Below the pieces are notes generated by a model. That model did no database searches. It worked only from the letters and a program-made list of their open reading frames with translations, and was not told the DNA's origin. From positions 8,885,403-8,949,402 of the forward strand of contig NC_053112.1 of assembly GCF_010015445.1 (NCBI RefSeq): DNA of 64,000 bases. The letters are read 5' to 3'. Source of the DNA: Perca fluviatilis (Eukaryota > Chordata > Actinopteri > Perciformes > Percidae). Position numbers and translations under genes: made by a program. The number at the start of each line of letters is the position of its first letter. Within the stretch, counting starts at the first letter, position 1. Positions 57,150-64,000 of the stretch are shown one piece after another.

Positions 57150-58810
57150 TAAGTTTACCACCTGAGGTGGATATGGAGTGTGAGGTGGGGTTATGTATGT
57201 TTTGTGTGAGCTCAGCAAACCAAATTTGTGTCGAAATGGCAATATAAGTCATAAAGTATTGAATCTGAATCTTAAAACAATAGTCAGGTGCCCATATGCA
57301 TGCACGGAAACAGGTTTTTGGTTTCTGCAATAATTCCACCTGTTCATACTAGCCATTAATTAAGTAATATGAGACTTTAGGTGTTCTAGTTAGACAAATC
57401 AAGTGGACATCTAGAATGTAATTATCTCTTTCCTTGAAGTTTTGAGCTGCCGTGGAATGACCGAGTCAGTTTGATTCCATCAGGCAGTTGCTGTTTTAGG
57501 TTGTTCACCAGAATAGATGTTTATTACACTGTTACATACGAGTTACAAGTTTTACAGATGGACAAATAATGTGCAAGTAAGAAATAAGTCAGAGCATACA
57601 AACTGATTTAAATTTTATTTGCACTCATTACTGATCAATTAAAAACTTCATTCTGAAGAATGAACACAAAAGGAGTTTGTTTAAAGCTGAAATCAAAAGC
57701 TTGCACCTGCACACTATCTGCAGCAGTGAGAGGGAACTGGCAAGATGACAAACAAATAATACATCCAATACACAGAAATGACACAACGAGCAAAGTGTGA
57801 TAAAGCAGAGGTTATGTTTTGTGTAATAATAAACTGTACATGCTGTGGAATATTTGGACTTCACTGAATTTCTCTGTCAGGACAGGTGTGATGTGAAAGG
57901 GTGAACAATATTTCTTAAAAGTAATATATTACATAAAATAACACTTTGCATACCAAGTCAAATCCTGAACTGAGTCCAGTTATGTTATGTACTGGCACAG
58001 TTACAAATAAAGCTGCATTCCACTCAAATCTTCTGCTACCTTCTGCTTCTAAAAAACTGAGAATGAAAACGTTTGGAGTTGAAGACTTCTTTTTGTTTTC
58101 CTCCATCTAAGTCTCTCTCTCTTTTGACTGCCACATGACACATAACGTTTTGGTGAGTAATTTCTCAGAAATAGTTTTGAAGAAATGCAGCAGACTCAAA
58201 GCTGTCTGACCTTCTAAAACCAGGGTCGTCTTTAGAACAGATTAAACAGTAATATATTTGCACAGAGTGAGGAGGGAACAGTTCTGAATTAAATCAACAA
58301 TATTCTCTGTTTACAGCATGTAAAAGTACCAACACAAAAAAAAAACATTATAAAAAGCTGATTAAAATAAAAAAAAAAGTCAGCCAGGACAGGTCATCTG
58401 ACCGTCAAATGATCTGAAAAATAAATCAGGTTTGACGTCTCGACATGATTCAGATCAAGCTGCCAACACCACATTCTTCTAAACATTCTGGTACATGCTG
58501 CGGCTGACTCCTACCTGCTGCTGCTACTGAAAATTGACAATAAAATCTCCACAGCCTCGCTCTCCACAGGGATATTTCTCATATCTCATCTTCTCAGATG
58601 TTCCCATACACAGGACAAGAGTCTGACTGATGGGGAGAGACGACAAAATGAGGACCTCATTCATGATAACTGCATATATTAAGAATTCATCAGCAACGTT
58701 TTATTTTTATCATGTTTGAATGTAAATTATTTGCTTTACACGTTTTTTCAGCTTGTAGAGCATTTAAGAGCCAAGTTATTGTAACTGTGATATCTATATA
58801 TATGTATATA
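57150..58810. other. Spacer without recognised gene
   Basis: A/T-rich sequence on both strands without homology or splice-bounded exons that I can recognise. Confidence 0.55.
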
Positions 58811-58813
58811 TAA

Positions 58814-58819
58814 TTCTCT

Positions 58820-58862
<43 letters not shown>

Positions 58863-58963
58863 TATTCAATTCCAAGGGGCTTTGTTGGCATGAAAAGTGT
58901 CAAGAACAATGTTGCCAAAGTATCAAACTACAATTTGTCAATATTCAGAGAGAACACAATAAA

Positions 58964-59040
<77 letters not shown>
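58814..59040. repeat. Dispersed repeat between (CT)n and (TG)n arrays
   Basis: (CT)n at 58814-58857, a short teleost repeat segment (CAATTCCAAGGGGCTTTGTT to AACACAAT), then (TG)n at 58966-59040. Confidence 0.75.
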
Positions 59041-59041
<1 letters not shown>

Positions 59042-59054
59042 TTTAGAAAGCATC

Positions 59055-59261
59055 ATAGCACAGAGACGGCACTGGTGAAAATTACTAACGACCTTCTAAC
59101 TGCTCCTGACAAAGGACTTGCCTCTGTACTTACTAGATCTTAGTGCTGCATTCCACAATATTGACCATACCATCCTGTTACAGAGATTGGAAAATTTAGT
59201 TGGCATTAAAGGAATCACACTAAACTGGTTTAAGTCCTATTTCTCTGATCAATTCAACTTC
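59055..59261 (+). pseudogene. L2-type LINE reverse transcriptase, part 1
   Basis: Translation gives [12 protein letters not shown] and then [37 protein letters not shown], the palm region around the first catalytic Asp of L2/CR1-clade reverse transcriptases. It is broken at 59262 by an opposite-strand insertion and continues at 60609. Confidence 0.8.
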
Positions 59262-60608
59262 AATTCAATTCAATTTATTTATAGCATCATTTCATAACAA
59301 GAGTTATCTCAAGACACTTGGACAGACCCAGGCTCTTGGTAGGCGGTGTCTGACGGTGCCGGTTGGGGGTGTGAGGAACAGTGGCAATAATAGTCACAAT
59401 AAAGATAATGGATCAGTGACTAGAAATAGTAGTTGTAGTAGTTCATGGCTTAGCAGGGCACTGCAGGGTGTCACAGGACGTAGCAGGGCGTAGTAGGATG
59501 CAGCAGGACGTAGCAGGGCACTGCAGAGCGTAGCAGGTGTAACAGGGCATAGCAGGGTGCACAGCAGGACCACGGTGACAGGCTGCAACCATGATTTAGG
59601 GCCACCGTAATCCAAGGAAACATGCTGGGCGAAAAGAAAACATATGGACTCATAAGCTCCCCAGAGCTAGGTTAGTAACAAGCATTTCTGGAACATGGAA
59701 GCACACAGATGGAAAGAGAGGGGAGAGAGAAGCTTAGTGTGTCAAAGGAAGTCTCCCGGCAGTCTAAAACTATAACAGCATAATTAAGTCCCCCCGCAGT
59801 CTAAAACTATAACAGCATAATTAATAGAGACAGGGTAAGGAGAGGAGCCTGGTCGGCCTAGAACTCTTGATTGGGCTGTAGTGGCCTGCCTCCCTCTACT
59901 TTGATTATATCATTGATTATATGGTAGATGAGTCTAATGACTATGAAGAGAAGCAGAGAAGAGAAGGGGTGCCGTGTCTGGAGCTATACACCCTCCCCCG
60001 CCGGTCTAGGCGAATGCTGTAACACCTCACTCCCTAACTATAAGCTTTATCAAAGAGGAGAGTTTTAAGTTTACTCTTAAATGTGGTGACGGTGTCTGCC
60101 CCCCGGACCCAGACTGGGAGCTGGATCCACAGGAGAGAAGCCTGGTAGCTAAAGGCTCTGGCTCCCATTCTACTTTTAGAGACTCTAGGAACCACAAGTA
60201 ACTCTACATTCTGGGAGCGCAGTGCTCTAGTGGGGCAATAAGGTACTATGAGCTCTTCAAGATATGATGGTGCTTGACCATTTAAAGCTTGGTAGGTCAG
60301 AAGAAGGATTATAAATTCAATCCTGGATTTTACAGGAAGCCAATGCAGAGCAGCTAATACAGGAGAAATATGATCTCTTTTCTTAGTTCTTGTCAGAACA
60401 CGTGCTGCAGCATTCTGGATCAGCTGGAGAGTCTTAAGGGTTTTATTTCAACATCCTGATAGTAAGGAATTACAATAGTCCAGCCTGGAAGTAACGAATG
60501 CATGGACTAGTTTTTCAGCATCATTTTGAGATAGGATTCTCCTAATTTTGGCAATGTTACGAATGTGAAAAAAGGCTGTTCTTGAGGTTTGTTTTAAGTG
60601 GGCGTTAA
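59262..60608 (-). mobile_element. L2-type LINE 3' end, inserted in inverse orientation
   Basis: On the minus strand this repeats the 3' part of the L2 copy at 62.9-63.9 kb: CATCATATCTTGAAGAGCTC, CCACTAGAGCACTGCGCTCC, GGCAGACACCGTCACCACAT, then a GCAGGGC/GCCCTGC-type minisatellite (59450-59560) and the tail AATTGAATTGAATT at 59262-59285. It is 5'-truncated, as usual for LINE insertions. A GATC(TC)AATT-like duplication may flank it. Confidence 0.75.
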
Positions 60609-60729
60609 AGGATCGATCTCAATTTGTTAATGTTAACGATAAATCCTCCAAGTACGCTAAAGTTAGCCATGGCGTTCCACAAGGCTCAGTGCTTGGACCA
60701 ATTCTATTCTCATTATGCTTCCTCTAGGC
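60609..60729 (+). pseudogene. L2-type LINE reverse transcriptase, part 2
   Basis: Contains SKYAKVSHGVPQGSVLGPIL, the strongly conserved GVPQGSVLGP block. Broken at 60730 by a hAT insertion. Confidence 0.85.
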
Positions 60730-62545
60730 CAGCGGTTCTCAAAGTGTGGGGCGCGCCCCACTGGTGGGGAATAGAGACCTGACAGGTGGGGTGCGCCAAA
60801 CGGGAGGAAATTTTCGTTTTTATGCCTTTATCCAGAAATCCCAACTGTTCCGGAAGTTCCGGGAGTCTCCCGCATATTGATAGCGGCTCCTTGACGCCCG
60901 CAAATGACATCCAATCTCCTGGAATCTGGAGCTAGACCGCGCACTAGACCAAGACTGTATGGCTGCAGCCTGGAGTGTCCCATGTCATGCCGACCCGTCT
61001 AATGCCATCCCACATGGTGCCGTCCCCGAGCTTCTACTTTTCAAAATTAAAGCTAGCATCTGGAATAAAATACTTTACTACTTTATTACTAATACATATA
61101 ATTCTGCCAAAAAAAAGATGCCAAAAAATCCACAGCAATCTCTATCCCCACAGCCGCTCTGCTGCTGCGCTGGCTGCACGCATCTGTTCACAACGCTGCC
61201 TGTCGGAACATTCTGCTTAACGTGAAAAAGCTTAACATGGTTTAATGTTCCTCAACAACGATCAATGATCACCAAATTTATCATGGCCATATCTTGTAAT
61301 GAACACTTAAGCCTGTCAAAAGAACTAAACCAAAATCCAACGATTACAGAAGTTATCTTACATTAACATTTTCTTCTTCATTGGCGCCTATGACGAGGAA
61401 AAAGCTTGTGAGCTTGTGTGTTAGCTAATCATTGATCAATCAATGATTACCACACAAGCTTTCTGATATTGCTCCTCATAACCACTGAAAACTGTCAAAA
61501 AATTTAACCAGAAATGTGGTGATGATTGATCGTTGTTTAGGTAGCCTACATTAAACCACGTTAAACTTTTTCATTTTAGGACTTATAAAGCCCATGAGAA
61601 CCGTTGGGAGTCAAGCCCCAGCCGCTCCGCTGCCCTGCTGAAAATGTGAAGCAGAAACGCCTCAGATATCAGATAACGTCCATAATAATAGGACTTTGGG
61701 TTCGATTTTTTGACAGTTTTCAGTGGTTATGAGGAGCAATATGAGAGAGAAATTTGGTTATCATTGATCATTGTTTACGTACATTAAACCACGTTGTTAT
61801 TCATTAGTAAGCTATAGGACAGCGTCTTTCAAACGTGACCTGCGTGAAAGAGAGAAAAAAAAAAAGTATGCGTCATTGTACCCAGCACTTCTGGAAATGT
61901 ACTTCCAAATGCGTCTCTGTCCCCAGCACATTTCAAACCAAACTGACGCCCATGGATTTACCCGTGAATCAATCTGGAAAATAATTCGATTTTGTATTTT
62001 TGACCCTCTGAATTTACCGTTGGATACGCCTCGGCATGAGACGAGATGGCTTAGGACGCTCCAGGCTGCAGCCATACCCGCCTCCAATAGACTAGAGAGT
62101 GACTGTGTGTGTGTGTGTGTGTGTGTATAAATAAATAAATATATATAAATGCTGCGCGTGTGAGAGCAAACCATCCTTATAGCTGTGTTTTGACCGATCA
62201 CCCCCGAAATTGTGCAATGCAAAACAGGCTCATTGCAGCCACTAATGCAGGGATAAATAGACCTGTCTTGCCAAATTGATTTCTCTTCTTTCTTTTTTTT
62301 TAACAGATTGCAAAGTGGCACTTTTATTTATTTTCTATTTTTGAACTTGATAAAAATTTTGACACAGCTGCACTTTTTGAACTTGCTGTTATTTGATGTA
62401 GATAGTTGTTACTTCAATAAATTGGAACATTTTAAGCTTGTTGCGTATTTCATTTGCATTGTGTTGGGGCGATAGGGGCAGGTGGGGCTTGAAAATTCCC
62501 CCTTGTCCAAAGTGGGGAATGACCGAAAAAGTTTGAGAACCACTG
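60730..62545. mobile_element. hAT (Charlie-like) element inside the LINE, 1816 bp
   Basis: Ends CAGCGGTTCTCAAAGTG and ...AAGTTTGAGAACCACTG are inverted. The perfect 8-bp duplication CTCTAGGC (60722-60729, 62546-62553) marks the target. No transposase is seen. Inside, segments near 60960, 61260 and 61480 recur inverted near 62060, 61760 and 61725, so much of it forms long hairpins. Confidence 0.85.
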
Positions 62546-64000
62546 CTCTAGGCAATATTATTAGGAAACACTCAATTAACTTTCACTGTTATGCCGGATG
62601 ACACCCAATTATACCTATCAATCAAGCCAGTCAGTTAGCTAAACTTCAAGCATGCATTAAAGATATAAAATCCTGGATGACCTACAATTTTCTGATGTTA
62701 AACTCAAAGAAAACTGAAGTTATTGTGCTGGGCCCCAAACACCTCCGAACTTCATTATCTAAACTACCCTGGATGGCATTGCCCTGGTCTCCAGCACTAC
62801 TGTCAGAAATCTAGGAGTTATTTTTCATCAGGATATATCCTTTAATGCCCATCTAAAACAAACCTCAAGAACAGCCTTTTTTCATCTTCGTAACATTGCC
62901 AAAATTAGGAACGTCCTGTCTCAAAATGATGCTGTAAAACTAGTCCATGCATTCGTTACTTCCAGGCTGGACATCTGTAATTCCTTACTATTAGGTTGCC
63001 CAAATAAGTCCCTTAAGACTCTCCAGCTGATCCAGAATGCTGCACCGCGTGTTCTGACAAGAACTAAGAAAAGAGATCATATTTCTCTAGTATTAGCTTC
63101 TCTGCATTGGCTTTCTGTAAAATCCAGGATTGAATTTAAAATCCTTCTCCTTACCTACAAAGCTCTAAATGGTCTAGCACCATCATATCTAGAAGAGCTC
63201 TTAGTACCTTATTGTCCCACTAGAGCACTACGCTCCCAGAATTCAGCTACTTGTGGTTCCTAGAGTCTCTAAAAGTAGAATGGGAGCCAGAGCCTTCAGC
63301 TATCAGGCTCCTCTCCTGTGGAACCAGCTCCCAGTGTGGGTTCGGGGGGCAGACACCGTCACCACATTTAAGAATAAACTGAAAACCTTCCTCTTTGATA
63401 AAGCTTATAGTTAGGGAGTGAGGAGTGGCAGCGTCCGCTTAACCCGGCCTACATGCTTCTCTTCATAGTCGTCAGACTCATCTACCATATAATCAATAAT
63501 ATAATAAAAATATAGGGAGGCAGGCCAGTACAGCCCGATCCGGCAGGGGAGAGTTCTAGCCCGACCAGGCTCCTCTCATTAACCTGCCTCTCTTATTTAT
63601 GCTGTTATAGTTCTAAACTGCCGGGGGACTTCCTTCTTTCCTTTGACACACTGAGCTGCTCTCTCCTCTCTCTTTACATTTGTTTCCATTTGTGTGCATC
63701 CTTGTCCCAGAAATGCTTGTTATTAACCTAGCTCTGGGGAGTTTACTCCCTGGAGTCCTTATGTTTTTTTTCACCATTTATATTTCCTTTGATTAGGATG
63801 GCATCAAGATCTTGGTTGCAGCTGTCGCCGTGGTCCTGCTGCACTCCCTGCTATGCTCTGCGGAGCCCTGCAGTGTCCAGCTGTGTCCTGCTATGTCTAG
63901 CTATGCTCTGCTGTGCCACGCTACATCCTTCAACGCCCTGCAGTGCCCTGCTATGACATGAATAACTATGACTACCATTTGTAGTGACTTTTCCTTTATC
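62546..64000 (+). pseudogene. L2-type LINE reverse transcriptase part 3, 3'UTR, cut by window end
   Basis: The coding sequence resumes with INFHCYA and the YADD active site, which carries a one-base insertion (TATGCCGGATGAC, near 62590). It continues with TQLYLSIK, NLGVIFHQDISFNAHLKQ, ICNSLLLGCPNKSLKTLQLIQNA and SLHWLSVKSRIEFKILLLTYKALNGLAPSYL, then stops accumulate after about 63240. From 63820 on a CCTGCTATGCTCTG-like minisatellite forms the 3'UTR. A dead copy. Confidence 0.85.

Noticed and set aside
62546..63450. An active reverse transcriptase gene
   Set aside because: A base insertion in the YADD site, later stops and two large insertions make it dead.

Overview
The window is vertebrate nuclear DNA, almost certainly from a ray-finned fish and probably a percomorph teleost. 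Genes are split by GT-AG introns. Long CA/GT and CT/GA microsatellites are frequent. The interspersed repeats (hAT, TTAA-target, Harbinger-like and Tc1 miniature elements, an L2-type LINE, a tRNA-derived SINE) match repeat types I know from teleosts. One gene is deltaA, the Delta1 co-orthologue of fishes. No bacterial, phage or organellar features are present.

Four protein genes are supported. (1) 1316-3226, plus: the last two coding exons of a hexokinase, HK1-like, whose 5' part lies before the window. (2) 7648-20639, plus: zbtb45, a BTB/four-C2H2-finger transcription factor, five coding exons, about 685 residues, with a poly-Ala/poly-Gly tract absent from the human protein as I remember it. 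(3) 27101-33242, minus: deltaA (dla), a Notch ligand, eleven coding exons, 716 residues, complete from signal peptide to the C-terminal ATEV PDZ ligand. Its last exon encodes only Val-stop. (4) 48395-50721, plus: a RHOU/Wrch-like atypical Rho GTPase, three exons, 272 residues, with a DMAGQ G3 box and an unusual C-terminus.

Layout: 1-1315 is hexokinase intron holding a Harbinger-like element nested in a hAT-like element. 3.2-7.4 kb is hexokinase 3'UTR, spacer and probable zbtb45 promoter/5'UTR. 9.3-20.2 kb is zbtb45 introns loaded with transposons: an almost complete foldback element inside another element inside a hAT relic, a SINE with clear target duplication, a BED-finger hAT relic, and a (TA)n palindrome. 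20.6-26.1 kb is spacer with a CATCTG/CAGATG E-box cluster just 3' of dla. 33.2-48.4 kb is a gene-free spacer between the divergently transcribed dla and rhou-like genes, with many microsatellites and several unique, motif-rich blocks that could be regulatory. 51-64 kb is a repeat graveyard ending in an L2-like LINE broken by an opposite-strand L2 3' end and a 1.8-kb hAT element.

The genes do not form an operon-like unit. A Delta gene beside a Rho-U/V-type GTPase, transcribed divergently, resembles the human DLL4-RHOV neighbourhood and may reflect an ancient linked pair. I did not find a convincing new biological system. The most checkable novelties are the candidate dla enhancers, the splice-gated PDZ tail of dla, the divergent RHOU-like GTPase, and transposons carrying host-like coding pieces (a RecQ-like helicase fragment and a basic first exon with a splice donor). 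All homology statements rest on recall of protein families, not on searches.
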